A DNA stretch of 52,419 nt from JAYZAP01 sp964645285 (GTDB lineage: Bacteria > Pseudomonadota > Alphaproteobacteria > JAAXGF01): NCBI GenBank assembly GCA_964645285.1, contig CAZYDR010000009.1, positions 1 through 52,419 on the forward strand. The letters run 5' to 3'. The position numbers and the translations under genes are program-made. The notes under the pieces were generated by a model. That model did no database searches. It was not told the DNA's origin and saw only the letters and a list, made by a program, of their open reading frames with translations. Each line of letters begins with the position of its first letter. Positions within the stretch are counted from its first letter, which is position 1. This document shows positions 33,886 through 42,976 of this stretch, piece by piece.

Positions 33886-34030
33886 GAAAGAATCCTAACT
33901 ACACGAAACTCTTGCCCGCGATCCTACGGGAAAGCGGGTGCCGATGACAACGTGATCACCCCGCAAGTGGCCGGTTGCGGTCAGATTGTGTTATAATCCA
34001 CCGGCTCGCACAGAGTTGGAGACGATCGCC

Positions 34031-34449
34031 ATGGCCAGACGCATTCATATCTGCCTGACATTTGCTGTTTTTGTGTTGCTTGGCGCGACACCAGCCGCCG
34101 CGGAACCCCAGATCCTCGGGTTGATCGCCAGCCTGGAGCCGGTCACTCTGCAATGCGCCCGCGGTGAGTGCGGCGGCGATGAGGTTTTTGCGGCGCGTCA
34201 GACCGCCAAGTTGATCAATGCATTGCCACCGGGGGGCCGCGCCAGCGAGACCCAGCGCAATGCGGTGTGGCAGAGTGTCGCCCTGCCATCGACGCCGCCG
34301 ACGCCTTGGCGGAGACCGGGTTCGACCGCTGTTACCGGGTCACGCGGTCGGGAATGATGAGCCTGCGTCAATGTCTGGGCTCTTTGCATGACCGGCTTAT
34401 CAGCAAATTGAACATGGAGTATTGGAAGGCGGTCGAGACCGGCAGTTGA
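34031..34449 (+). pseudogene. Secreted protein of unknown function with an internal frameshift
   Basis: The first frame starts at 34031 with a clear signal peptide (MARRIHICLTFAVFVLL, cleavage near AAAEP) and reads to 34357, but after about residue 85 it becomes Pro/Arg-rich and loses protein character. The +2 frame picks up a sensible sequence (AIDAADALAETGFDRCYRV and on) to a TGA at 34449. One frameshift between about 34228 and 34290 joins them into a roughly 139-residue exported protein; a run of six G (34231-34236) is a candidate site. I recognise no domain. Confidence 0.55.
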
Positions 34450-34473
34450 ACGGTCCGGCGCGGTGATTAATTT

Positions 34474-34695
34474 ATGAAATTCTTGTTGGTGGTATTTTTT
34501 CTTATGGACGGGCAATGGGTTGAGGGTGAAGCCACGAAGGGCTGGGGGCCCATGCCTTATGCAACCGAGGAAGCCTGCCTGGCGAGCAAGTCTCGCGCGG
34601 AATCCATTCACGAGAGTCTGAAGCAGACCAATCCGCGCTCCATCGACAAGCGGTTCGAGTGTGTCGCCGAACAAAGCAAAACTATCGTCGAATAA
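34474..34695 (+). CDS. Small hypothetical protein, 73 residues
   Basis: The protein begins with a short hydrophobic stretch (MKFLLVVFFLM) and has two cysteines (about C33 and C64) that could form a disulfide if exported. No ribosome-binding site is strong. It lies 24 bases after the frameshifted secreted gene in the same direction and may form a pair with it. Not a family I recognise. Confidence 0.55.
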   Translation: MKFLLVVFFLMDGQWVEGEATKGWGPMPYATEEACLASKSRAESIHESLKQTNPRSIDKRFECVAEQSKTIVE

Positions 34696-34850
34696 AGTTA
34701 ATCCACGGCCACGGGATGGCCTCAAAGTCTATTGCGGTATGGAAAACAAGCCGCTAACGTGAGTTCGAGATGTCGCAAGAGCAAAACTTTGAGTGCTCAT
34801 TGCATCGTCAATTTAACAAGACATCGTAGCGTTATTAGGGAGAGCACAGA

Positions 34851-35891
34851 ATGAAACTCAAGGCACTTTTAGCATCGCTAACCGCGGTGGCCGCCGTCAC
34901 GTTCGCCGGCACAACCGTCGCGTCAGCGCAAAGCACGCTGGAAATCGTGAAGGAACGCGGCCACCTGCGTTGTCAGGTCGGTCAGCCTTCGCCCGGCTTC
35001 TACAACCTCGACGCCGACGGCGAATGGTACGGCAGTGACGTATCTATCTGCCAGGCCGTTGCCGCCGCCATCTTCGGCGACAAGAAGGCGTTGGAAATCC
35101 AGTCGGTCAGCTCGCAGGTCCGCTTCACGGCGTTGGCCAATGGTGAGTCCGACATGCTGTCGCGGACGGCCACCTGGACGTTGCTTCGCGACACCCAGTT
35201 GGGCCTCGACTTCACGGCGACCAACTTCTATGACGGCCAGGGCTTCATGGTTCCCAAGGACAGTGGCATCACCAGCGCCATGGACCTTGCCGGAGCCACG
35301 GTCTGCGTCCTGACCGGCACCACCACCGAGCTCAACCTGGCCGACTTCAGCCGGGTTAACGGCCTCGACATCAGCCCGGTGACTTTCGAAGACGGCAACG
35401 TTCGTAACGACACCTACCTCAATGGTGGTTGCGATGCGTTGACCAACGACAAGTCGGGACTGGCCTCCAACAAGGCCGCGTTCCCCAATCCTGACGACCA
35501 CATCGTTCTCCCCGAGACCATCTCCAAGGAGCCCTTGGCTCCGGCGGTGCGCCAGGGTGATGCGCAGTGGTTCGACATCGTCAAGTGGACTGTCTATGCC
35601 TTGATCAATGCCGAGGAACTCGGCGTCAACAAGGCCAACGTGGACGACATGCGCGCCAACTCGACCAACGCTTCCGTACGCCGCATGCTTGGCGTCGAAG
35701 GCAACCTGCATGAAGGTTTGGGCCTCAGTAAAGACTGGGCCTACAACATCATCAGCCAGGTCGGTAACTACGGCGAGATCTACGAAGCCTATATGGGCAG
35801 CGGTGAACTCGGCATCGGCATCGGCCGGTCCGGTTCGGCGAACGACATCTGGACCAATGGTGGTCTGATGTACTCCCCGCCATTTCGCTAG
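34851..35891 (+). CDS. aapJ: General L-amino acid ABC transporter substrate-binding protein
   Basis: The 346-residue periplasmic binding protein starts with a signal peptide (cleavage near residue 24, VASAQS). The family segment ERGHLRCQVGQPSPGF follows, with SDMLSRTATWT and the long AapJ C-terminus. It is the first gene of the aapJQMP operon, which takes up many L-amino acids across the inner membrane. The ATG has GGGAGAG upstream. A strong hairpin directly after the stop probably raises its expression over the membrane genes. Confidence 0.95.
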   Translation: MKLKALLASLTAVAAVTFAGTTVASAQSTLEIVKERGHLRCQVGQPSPGFYNLDADGEWYGSDVSICQAVAAAIFGDKKALEIQSVSSQVRFTALANGESDMLSRTATWTLLRDTQLGLDFTATNFYDGQGFMVPKDSGITSAMDLAGATVCVLTGTTTELNLADFSRVNGLDISPVTFEDGNVRNDTYLNGGCDALTNDKSGLASNKAAFPNPDDHIVLPETISKEPLAPAVRQGDAQWFDIVKWTVYALINAEELGVNKANVDDMRANSTNASVRRMLGVEGNLHEGLGLSKDWAYNIISQVGNYGEIYEAYMGSGELGIGIGRSGSANDIWTNGGLMYSPPFR

Positions 35892-35903
35892 AATAACTTG
35901 ATG

Positions 35904-35934
35904 GCGCCCAGCCCCGTTAAGAAGGGCTGGGCGC
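35904..35934 (+). terminator. Intercistronic hairpin between aapJ and aapQ
   Basis: GCGCCCAGCCC at 35904-35914 pairs perfectly with GGGCTGGGCGC at 35924-35934 (11 bp, 9-base loop), followed by TTTCATTT. It starts 12 bases after the aapJ stop. Such hairpins between a binding-protein gene and its permease genes act as leaky terminators or 3' stabilisers, giving excess binding protein. Confidence 0.8.
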
Positions 35935-35978
35935 TTTCATTTCTGGGGGCCTACACGACATATCGGGGGCAAATTGTC

Positions 35979-37196
35979 ATGGCCGTTAGCGATACCGGTA
36001 AGGCTGCGACGCGCGTAAGGCCAAAAGAACAATTCGACTTCTTCCACGACGAGCGCGTGCGCTCGGTTTTTTATCAAATTTTGACGGCCTGTGCGGTCTG
36101 CTGGATTGCCTGGTACCTCATCAGTACCACGGCGCACAATCTCGAAGTGCGCGGCATGAAGAGCGGCTTTGCCTTCATTACGGCAGAAGCCGGGTTCGAC
36201 ACGGACTTCAAGCTCATTGAGTATGTCCCCGGTGTCGGCACCTACGGCGATATCTTCTTAATCGGCTGTATCAATACATTGTTGGTGTCAGTTTTCGCCA
36301 TCGTCGCCAGCACGTTTCTTGGCTTCTTTGTCGGCGTTTTGCGGCTTTCTTCCAACTGGCTGGTGGCCCGGCTGGCATTGACCTATGTGGAGATCATCCG
36401 CAATACCCCGCTGCTGCTGCAGATCATTTTCTGGTACGTCGGCGTGTTCAATATTCTGCCGAAGGTCAAGCAGAGCCTCGATCTTTCCGCCGGCGCCGAG
36501 GTCCTGATCCTCAACAACCGCGGTCTCTATAGCGCGTGGCCGATCCCCGGCGATTTGTTCTGGATGACCATTGTCGCCTTTATTGCCGCCGTTATCGGCG
36601 TCTTCCTTCTCAGACTGTGGGCCCACAAGCGCCAGGACGAAACCGGCCAGCAATTCCCCGTTACAAGCGCTTCCATTGCCCTGATTATAGCCCTGCCGGG
36701 TTTGGTTTACCTGATAACTGGCTCGCCGTTGGAGTGGGATATTCCTTACCTCAAGGGCTTCAACTACAGGGGCGGTTTCAGTCTGCCGCCGGCCTTCCTG
36801 GCATTGTTGGTCTCATTGACCATCTACCATGCGGCGCATTTGGCCGAATCCGTGCGCGCCGGCATTCTGTCAGTCAACAAGGGACAGACCGAAGCGGCGC
36901 TGGCCATCGGCCTCAGGCCGAACCGGGCGATGATCCTGATTATCATTCCCCAGGCCATGCGCGCCATTATGCCGCCGATGATCAGCCTGTGGATGAATGT
37001 GGTCAAAAACTCGTCCCTGGCCATCGCCATCGGCTATTCGGACGTGGTCGCGTTGTTCATGCAGACGGCTTTGAACCAGGCCGGCTATGCAGTCGAAATG
37101 GTCGGCATGACCATGGCATTCTACATGTTCATCAGCCTGTCAATCTCGGGCGTACTGAACGTTTATAATAAACGCGTCCAACTGGTGGAGCGCTGA
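35979..37196 (+). CDS. aapQ: Amino acid ABC transporter permease AapQ
   Basis: The 405-residue membrane protein has the N-terminal insert typical of AapQ and a C-terminal His/Glu/Gln-type permease domain with the EAA loop (VRAGILSVNKGQTEAALAIG). The start MAVSDTGKAA at 35979 is chosen because the in-frame extension upstream runs through the hairpin. The stop is followed two bases later by aapM. With AapM it forms the heterodimeric channel. Confidence 0.94.
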   Translation: MAVSDTGKAATRVRPKEQFDFFHDERVRSVFYQILTACAVCWIAWYLISTTAHNLEVRGMKSGFAFITAEAGFDTDFKLIEYVPGVGTYGDIFLIGCINTLLVSVFAIVASTFLGFFVGVLRLSSNWLVARLALTYVEIIRNTPLLLQIIFWYVGVFNILPKVKQSLDLSAGAEVLILNNRGLYSAWPIPGDLFWMTIVAFIAAVIGVFLLRLWAHKRQDETGQQFPVTSASIALIIALPGLVYLITGSPLEWDIPYLKGFNYRGGFSLPPAFLALLVSLTIYHAAHLAESVRAGILSVNKGQTEAALAIGLRPNRAMILIIIPQAMRAIMPPMISLWMNVVKNSSLAIAIGYSDVVALFMQTALNQAGYAVEMVGMTMAFYMFISLSISGVLNVYNKRVQLVER

Positions 37197-37198
37197 TC

Positions 37199-38527
37199 AT
37201 GGCATATGTAATGGGTGATCCGACGGCCGCCAAGCCGGCTCCGCTATCGGAGGCGTCGTTCCTCGGGTGGATGCATAAAAACCTGTTCTCCTCCTTGATC
37301 AACACCATCCTGACCCTGGCTTCCATCTACATCATCTTTATCACCGTAAAGGGGCTGTGGGTTTGGGGCATTTCCGAGGCCGTCTGGGTCGCGGAAACCC
37401 GGCGTGAGTGTTACGACATCAGCCTCGAAGGCGCTTGTTGGGCCGGCGTCATCCGATGGATGGAAAACTTCTTCTACGGTCGCTACATCCGCGCCGAATT
37501 GTGGCGAGTAAACCTCGGCGGCGTGCTCTTGATCCTATGGATGGCACCCATGTGGATGCCGCGGGTCAAGGACAAGATCTTCATCGGCCTCACCACAGTG
37601 TTCCTCTATCCCTTCCTCGCAGGCTACCTGTTCGCTGGCGGCGACAAGGGCATTTTCATGCAGGTCATGATCACCGGTGCGATTGTTTGCCTGATCGGCA
37701 ATACGATCCACACGATTATCGGCTTAACCAGCGGCCGCAGTTTACCAGAAGCCTTGACCATTATGCTTGGCAAGGACACGGCATCGGAAGCCAACCAGCG
37801 ATACACGCTCCTCGCCATCCTCGCGGCAGCGCTCGTGATTGTTTTTGCCCTACAGTCGGGCTGGACCCTTGAAAAGGTGCCCTGGACAAAATGGGGTGGC
37901 TTCTTCCTCACCCTGGTGATATCGGGCATCGGCATCGCCTCGGCGCTGCCATTAGGTATCTTCCTGGCCCTGGGCCGCCGATCCCAATTGCCGGTGGTTC
38001 GGGTCTTGAGCACCACATTCATCGAAATGTTCCGCTCGGTACCGCTGATCACGGTGTTGTTCATGGCGACCACCATGTTCCCGCTGTTCATGCCCGAGGG
38101 CGTTCCCCTCAACAAGCTGACCCAGGTCATTATCGCGGTTTGCCTGTTCTCCGGCTGCTACATGGCCGAGACGGTTCGCGCCGGCCTCCAGGCGATTCCC
38201 AAGGGTCAGTACGAAGCCGCCCATACAGTCGGCCTGGGCTATTGGGGGATGATGAGTTTTGTGGTCATGCCCCAGGCCCTCAAGCACATGATTCCCAATA
38301 TCGTCGGCAGCTTTATCGGACTGCTGAAAGACACCACCCTGGTATCGATCATCGGCTTGTTCGATCTGCTGGGCATGTTGCGCGCGGCCAGTCTGGACGG
38401 TGCGTGGCGGGGACTGCACAAGGAACCGCTGGTCTTCGGCGCGGTCCTGTTCTTCATCGTCTGTTTTGCTATGTCGAAATACAGCCGCCATCTGGAAGTG
38501 AAGCTTTCAGCCGGCGCCAACCGTTAA
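37199..38527 (+). CDS. aapM: Amino acid ABC transporter permease AapM
   Basis: This 442-residue membrane protein has several extra N-terminal helices before the conserved permease domain (about 240-435). The EAA motif is VRAGLQAIPKGQYEAAHTVG. Length and order match AapM of rhizobia and relatives. It begins two bases after aapQ and is followed 23 bases later by the ATPase gene. Confidence 0.94.
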   Translation: MAYVMGDPTAAKPAPLSEASFLGWMHKNLFSSLINTILTLASIYIIFITVKGLWVWGISEAVWVAETRRECYDISLEGACWAGVIRWMENFFYGRYIRAELWRVNLGGVLLILWMAPMWMPRVKDKIFIGLTTVFLYPFLAGYLFAGGDKGIFMQVMITGAIVCLIGNTIHTIIGLTSGRSLPEALTIMLGKDTASEANQRYTLLAILAAALVIVFALQSGWTLEKVPWTKWGGFFLTLVISGIGIASALPLGIFLALGRRSQLPVVRVLSTTFIEMFRSVPLITVLFMATTMFPLFMPEGVPLNKLTQVIIAVCLFSGCYMAETVRAGLQAIPKGQYEAAHTVGLGYWGMMSFVVMPQALKHMIPNIVGSFIGLLKDTTLVSIIGLFDLLGMLRAASLDGAWRGLHKEPLVFGAVLFFIVCFAMSKYSRHLEVKLSAGANR

Positions 38528-38550
38528 TCCGCGAAGATCGGGAGAAAAAA

Positions 38551-39342
38551 ATGGCAGCCATGGATTTCGAGGAAAACCAGGGTCAATTGGTCTCCGCCGC
38601 TTCGGCGGAAGTCATCATTGAGATGAATCAGGTCAATAAGTGGTACGGCGATTTCCACGTCCTGAAAGACGTCGACCTTGAGGTTCGGCAGGGCGAACGG
38701 ATCGTCGTTTGTGGCCCGTCCGGGTCGGGCAAGTCGACCCTCATTCGCTGCATCAACCGGCTTGAGGAGCATCAGGCGGGCGACATCATCGTCGACGGCA
38801 TGATCCTCGACAAGAACCTCAAGAACATCGACCACATCCGCAGCGAAGTGGGCATGGTGTTCCAGAGCTTCAACCTGTTTCCCCATCTCTCAATCCTCGA
38901 AAACCTCACTCTCGGGCCGATCTGGGTGCGCAGGGTACCCAAGGCCGAGGCCATCGAAGCGGCCATGCTCTATCTCGAGCGCGTGAAGATTCCCGAGCAG
39001 GCCGACAAGTTTCCCGGCCAGCTTTCGGGCGGTCAGCAGCAGCGCGTGGCCATTGCCCGCTCGCTCTGCATGAACCCCAAGATCATGCTGTTCGACGAGC
39101 CGACATCGGCGCTCGATCCGGAGATGATCAAGGAAGTGCTCGACGTCATGGTCGAACTGGCGGACACCGGCATGACCATGATCGTGGTGACCCACGAGAT
39201 GGGCTTCGCCAAGACCGTGGCCGACCGGGTGATCATCATGGACGAAGGCGAGATCGTCGAGCAGAACGAACCCTACGAATTCTTCAACAACCCGCAGCAC
39301 GAACGCACCAAGCTGTTCCTCAGCCAGATTATTCAGCACTAA
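38551..39342 (+). CDS. aapP: Amino acid ABC transporter ATP-binding protein AapP
   Basis: The 263-residue ATPase has Walker A GPSGSGKS at 55-62, signature LSGGQQQR and Walker B IMLFDEP. The start ATG at 38551 follows GGGAGAAAAAA. The N-terminal 20 residues are an AapP-type extension. It ends 7 bases before the convergent GNAT gene end, so the two operons meet tail to tail without a visible terminator. Confidence 0.95.
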   Translation: MAAMDFEENQGQLVSAASAEVIIEMNQVNKWYGDFHVLKDVDLEVRQGERIVVCGPSGSGKSTLIRCINRLEEHQAGDIIVDGMILDKNLKNIDHIRSEVGMVFQSFNLFPHLSILENLTLGPIWVRRVPKAEAIEAAMLYLERVKIPEQADKFPGQLSGGQQQRVAIARSLCMNPKIMLFDEPTSALDPEMIKEVLDVMVELADTGMTMIVVTHEMGFAKTVADRVIIMDEGEIVEQNEPYEFFNNPQHERTKLFLSQIIQH

Positions 39343-39349
39343 GACGCTG

Positions 39350-39889
39350 TCAGCTTAAACTTTCGAGCGCCGCCACTTTTTCGACTTGACGTTTGTAGGC
39401 GGCGAATCCGGCGTGCTGATAGAGCGGCAGCGCCCGCGGATGATCAAGATCACAGGTATGTAACCAGACCCGGTTCGGATCGCTTGACCAGGCGGCATGG
39501 ATGGCCCAGTCCAATATGTAATTGCCTAAGCCGCGCCCGGTGAATTCCGGTATAAGGCCGACAAAACCCATTTCCACTTCGCCCTTGATGCGCCGGTCGA
39601 TCTCGACAAACCCTGCGGGCACACCAGCAATGTACAGCACATAGATCTCCACCAGCGGGTCGTGGATTATGTCGCACAGGGTCTTGTCGCCGAGAACGCG
39701 CCGGTCGGTCCAGTTCCACGGCTCTCCCACGGTGTTGTAGAGATAGCGGTAGAACGACACTGTTGGCAGCTCGGCGCGAAGAATAGCGTGTTGATCCAAA
39801 GGCGCCGGCACGGTTGGCCGCACCGGCTGGGCGAACATCTCCAGGTAGGTTACCGTGGTGTCGATAAAGCGGATATTGTCCTGGGTCAT
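39350..39889 (-). CDS. GNAT-family N-acetyltransferase
   Basis: The 179-residue protein has the acetyl-CoA-binding motif GFVGLIPEFTGRGLGNYIL and the following HTCDLDHPRALPLYQHAGF motif of GNATs. It overlaps the upstream acetyltransferase gene by 4 bases and is the last gene of the nine-gene minus-strand run. Substrate unknown; amines or amino acids are plausible from context. Confidence 0.85.
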   Translation of the reverse strand: MTQDNIRFIDTTVTYLEMFAQPVRPTVPAPLDQHAILRAELPTVSFYRYLYNTVGEPWNWTDRRVLGDKTLCDIIHDPLVEIYVLYIAGVPAGFVEIDRRIKGEVEMGFVGLIPEFTGRGLGNYILDWAIHAAWSSDPNRVWLHTCDLDHPRALPLYQHAGFAAYKRQVEKVAALESLS

Positions 39890-40323
39890 GACCTGGGCTT
39901 TTCCCCGATCCAGCGGGCCATGGCGGTGCGTGGCTCGACGTCGTAGCCGATGCGTTCGTAGAACGTCTGGACCTGGGTATTGGTTTCGCGGATCAACAAA
40001 TTAACCTTGCGCACGCCAAGCGACTTTAGCCAGCCCTCGCCATGGGCGACCATACGGCGGCCCAGGTCCTGTTTGCGGAAGGTTGGATCCACGGCCACAT
40101 AATACAGCCAGCCGCGATGACCGTCATGACCAACCATAATGCTGGCCACCACGGCATCGTTGTCGTCAATACCGACGAACAACTCGCTGGTCGGGGACGC
40201 GCGGCAAAAGGCAATGTCGTGGCCCGGCAGGTTATAGGATTTGGTCAAATCGCAGTCGTACCACAGGGTAACGACCGCCCCCAGGTCGCCGTCCTCGACC
40301 GGGCGGATACGGATGTCAGCCAT
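39886..40323 (-). CDS. GNAT-family acetyltransferase, YpeA-like
   Basis: The 145-residue protein resembles YpeA: VAVDPTFRKQDLGRRMVAHGE is the acetyl-CoA-binding motif, and LLIRETNTQVQTFYERIGY is the C-terminal motif. The start MADIRIRP at 40323 gives normal length and lies two bases after the sulfurtransferase stop. It is coupled to the next GNAT gene by a 4-base overlap. Substrate unknown. Confidence 0.87.
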   Translation of the reverse strand: MADIRIRPVEDGDLGAVVTLWYDCDLTKSYNLPGHDIAFCRASPTSELFVGIDDNDAVVASIMVGHDGHRGWLYYVAVDPTFRKQDLGRRMVAHGEGWLKSLGVRKVNLLIRETNTQVQTFYERIGYDVEPRTAMARWIGEKPRS

Positions 40324-40325
40324 AG

Positions 40326-41174
40326 TCAGGTCTCGACAGGGGTATCGTCGCGGCTGCCCCATTCGCTCCATGAGCCATCGTAAACCGCGATATCGCGGTG
40401 GCCGATCAGGTGCAGGGCGAGGGCGGCAACGCAGGCAGTAACCCCGGAGCCGCAGCTGGTGACAATCGGCCGGCCCAGGTCAATTCCGGCGTCGGCGATT
40501 ATGGTACGCAGGGTATCGGGATCGCGCAACGTTCTGGTCTCGCCGTCAATCAATTCGCTGAACGGCAGATTGAGGCTGCCGGGAATGTGACCGCTGCGCA
40601 AACCCGGACGGGGCTCGGGCTCAGTACCATTGAAGCGACCGGGCGAGCGCACGTCGACAACCTGTTCTCGGCGACTGTCGATATTGGCCATTAGCTGCTC
40701 CACATCGCGTAGCAGAAAAGTATTCTTGCGCGCTGTGAAATGGCGGTCTCTGGGCATGATGGGTGCGTCGCTGACCGGCCGCCCCTCGGCCCGCCATTTC
40801 TCAAGACCGCCGTCAAGCACCGAGACATCCTCGTGACCGAAGACGCGAAACATCCACCACACGCGCGCGGCCGCCATCCAGATACCCGAATCATAGGCGA
40901 CGATATAGCCGCCGTCGCCAAGTCCCAGTTTACGCACCCGGCTGGAGAATTTCTCCGGGCTGGGCATGGTGTGGGGTAGGCCACTGTCATTATCGGCGAT
41001 ATCGTCGATATCGAAAAACACCGCGCCGGGAATGTGCTCGGCGGCGAACTCCTGTCTGCCATCGCGACCGGCGTCGGGCAGGAACCACGAGCCATCGACA
41101 ATACGCACGTCCGGTGCGTCGAGCCGTTCGGCGAGCCAGTCGGTGCTAACCAGAGTGTCTTTCGGGTCGGCCAT
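40326..41174 (-). CDS. sseA: 3-mercaptopyruvate sulfurtransferase
   Basis: The 282-residue protein is a tandem rhodanese. The second domain has the active cysteine C241 in the loop CGSGVTA, which is the mercaptopyruvate-type loop rather than the thiosulfate-type loop. It transfers sulfur from 3-mercaptopyruvate, derived from cysteine, to thiols or cyanide. It follows the AlaX gene by 28 bases and is near cysteine synthase, supporting a cysteine/sulfur theme in this run. Confidence 0.92.
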   Translation of the reverse strand: MADPKDTLVSTDWLAERLDAPDVRIVDGSWFLPDAGRDGRQEFAAEHIPGAVFFDIDDIADNDSGLPHTMPSPEKFSSRVRKLGLGDGGYIVAYDSGIWMAAARVWWMFRVFGHEDVSVLDGGLEKWRAEGRPVSDAPIMPRDRHFTARKNTFLLRDVEQLMANIDSRREQVVDVRSPGRFNGTEPEPRPGLRSGHIPGSLNLPFSELIDGETRTLRDPDTLRTIIADAGIDLGRPIVTSCGSGVTACVAALALHLIGHRDIAVYDGSWSEWGSRDDTPVET

Positions 41175-41202
41175 TGCTTTGCCCGTTCGTATAAAGAGGG
41201 TT

Positions 41203-41883
41203 CTAGGCGTCGACGAAGACTACCACAACGCGGCGGTTGTGGCGGCCCTTGTTTTCGATCTTGCTGACCCGGACCGCGCCGATTTCACCGGTCGCGGCCA
41301 CGTGGGTGCCACCACAGGCTTGAAGGTCGACGCCTTCGATTTCCAAAAGTCTGACCTGACCCTGACCGGTAGGCGGCGCCACTGACATGGTTTTGACCAG
41401 GTCGGACTGGCTAGCCAGTTCATCGTCGTCGATCCAGCGCGACGTCACTGGGTGATTCCCCTCGACCAGGCCATCTTCTTCGATGTCAAAATCGAGGCGG
41501 CCCTTGCCTTCACTGATCTGACCGCCGGTCACCGGAAATTCGACCACGGTGCACAGCAGATGCAGACAGGTATGAATGCGCATGAGGCGATGGCGCCGGT
41601 CCCAGTCGATCTCGGCGCTAACCGCATCACCGACCACGGGCAGGGCTGCGCCCTCGGTGGGAATGTGGATGATCGAGCCGGGGCCTTCGCCTTTGCGGGT
41701 ATCAGCAATGGCGATCTCGTCGCCGCCGGCCAGGCGCAACACGCCCTGATCGCCCGGCTGGCCGCCGCCCATGGCGTAGAACACCGTGCGATCGAGCTCG
41801 ATGCCGTCAGGACCGGACGACACCACCGTGGCGTCGCAGCTCTTGGCGTAGGCATCGTGCTCAAATATTTTCTCAACGGTCAT
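41203..41883 (-). CDS. alaX: Alanyl-tRNA editing protein AlaX
   Basis: The 226-residue protein corresponds to the editing domain of AlaRS. The zinc-binding motif HxxxH is HTCLH, and the second motif CxxxH is CGGTH. Free-standing AlaX proteins hydrolyse Ser-tRNA(Ala) or Gly-tRNA(Ala). The start MTVEKIFEH at 41883 is preferred to an upstream codon inside cysK. Its place in an operon with serine/threonine and cysteine enzymes suggests protection against mischarging when serine rises. Confidence 0.9.
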   Translation of the reverse strand: MTVEKIFEHDAYAKSCDATVVSSGPDGIELDRTVFYAMGGGQPGDQGVLRLAGGDEIAIADTRKGEGPGSIIHIPTEGAALPVVGDAVSAEIDWDRRHRLMRIHTCLHLLCTVVEFPVTGGQISEGKGRLDFDIEEDGLVEGNHPVTSRWIDDDELASQSDLVKTMSVAPPTGQGQVRLLEIEGVDLQACGGTHVAATGEIGAVRVSKIENKGRHNRRVVVVFVDA

Positions 41884-41902
41884 GGCAACACCTTTGTGAT
41901 GC

Positions 41903-42910
41903 CTATTCAAGCCAGGCGGGAACGGGCAGATCCTTGGCGCGTAGGAATGTCGGGTTATACAGCTTGCTGAAGTAGCGATGACCATAATCGCACAGCATGG
42001 TCACGATGGTGTGGCCGGGCCCCATTTGCTTGGCCGTGTGAATGGCGCCGGCCAGGTTGACGCCGCTCGAGCCCCCAAGAATATGTCCTTCGTCTTGCGC
42101 CAGATCGAAAATCGTCTCAAGCATGAGGCTGTCGCTGATCTGAACCTGATCGTCAACCAAGGCACCATCCACATTTCCGGTGACGCGTCCCTGGCCGATA
42201 CCCTCGGTAATCGATGAGCCGTCCGACTTGAGTTCACCATGGGCAAAATAGTTGAACATGGCGGCCCCCGGCGGATCAGCCAGGACAACGCGAATATCAG
42301 GGTTTTGCTCCTTAAGAAACATACCGGTGCCCGACAAGATGCCGCCGGTGCCGATGGCCGAGACGAAGGCATCCACCTTGCCTTCGGTCTGGCGCCAGAT
42401 TTCCGGGCCAGTGCCCTCGTAATGGGCCTGACGATTGGCCAGATTATCCCACTGGTTGGCCCACAACACGCCATTGGGCTCGGTCTCGGCGAGTTCCTTG
42501 GCGACACGCTCCGAGACCCGCACGTAGTTGCCCGGGTCCTTGTAGGGCTTGGCGGGCTCCAATTGAAGCCGCGCGCCACAGAGACGAAGCGCGTCCTGTT
42601 TTTCCTGGCTCTGGGTCTCCGGCATAACGATCAGGGTACGATAACCCCGCGCCAGGGCGACCAGGGCGAGGCCGATTCCCGTATTGCCGGCGGTGCCCTC
42701 GACGATTAGCCCGCCGGGGTTGAGAGTGCCCCGCTTCTCGGCGTCCAGCACCATGGACAACGCAGCCCGGTCCTTGACCGACTGACCGGGATTGAGAAAC
42801 TCGGCTTTACCGAGAATTTCGCAACCGGTCGCCTCCGACGCCTTGTTCAGGCGCAGCAGCGGCGTATTGCCCACGAGGGCGCAAAAATCCTTGGAAATGT
42901 CCATATTCAA
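41903..42910 (-). CDS. cysK: Cysteine synthase A family protein
   Basis: The 335-residue fold-type II PLP enzyme has the lysine K46 in NPGQSVKDRAA and the substrate loop EGTAGNTGIG. It makes cysteine from O-acetylserine and sulfide, or runs related beta-replacements. The sequence around the lysine (QSVKDR) is like the CysK branch that includes CBS-related proteins. It is 66 bases downstream of the M20 peptidase gene. Confidence 0.9.
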   Translation of the reverse strand: MNMDISKDFCALVGNTPLLRLNKASEATGCEILGKAEFLNPGQSVKDRAALSMVLDAEKRGTLNPGGLIVEGTAGNTGIGLALVALARGYRTLIVMPETQSQEKQDALRLCGARLQLEPAKPYKDPGNYVRVSERVAKELAETEPNGVLWANQWDNLANRQAHYEGTGPEIWRQTEGKVDAFVSAIGTGGILSGTGMFLKEQNPDIRVVLADPPGAAMFNYFAHGELKSDGSSITEGIGQGRVTGNVDGALVDDQVQISDSLMLETIFDLAQDEGHILGGSSGVNLAGAIHTAKQMGPGHTIVTMLCDYGHRYFSKLYNPTFLRAKDLPVPAWLE

Positions 42911-42976
42911 CCCGTAAAATCGAGGGCCGACAGACTAGCGGTGCGGCGACCAGTGGGCAAGTCCGAGAGCGCTGGT

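Noticed and set aside
34923..35711. A 262-residue minus-strand open frame opposite aapJ
   Set aside because: Shadow of the binding-protein gene; Val/Gly/Asp-rich without motifs.
41884..41985. N-terminal extension of AlaX into the cysK 3' end
   Set aside because: The extra 34 residues overlap cysK and have no family match; the ATG at 41883 gives the usual AlaX start.
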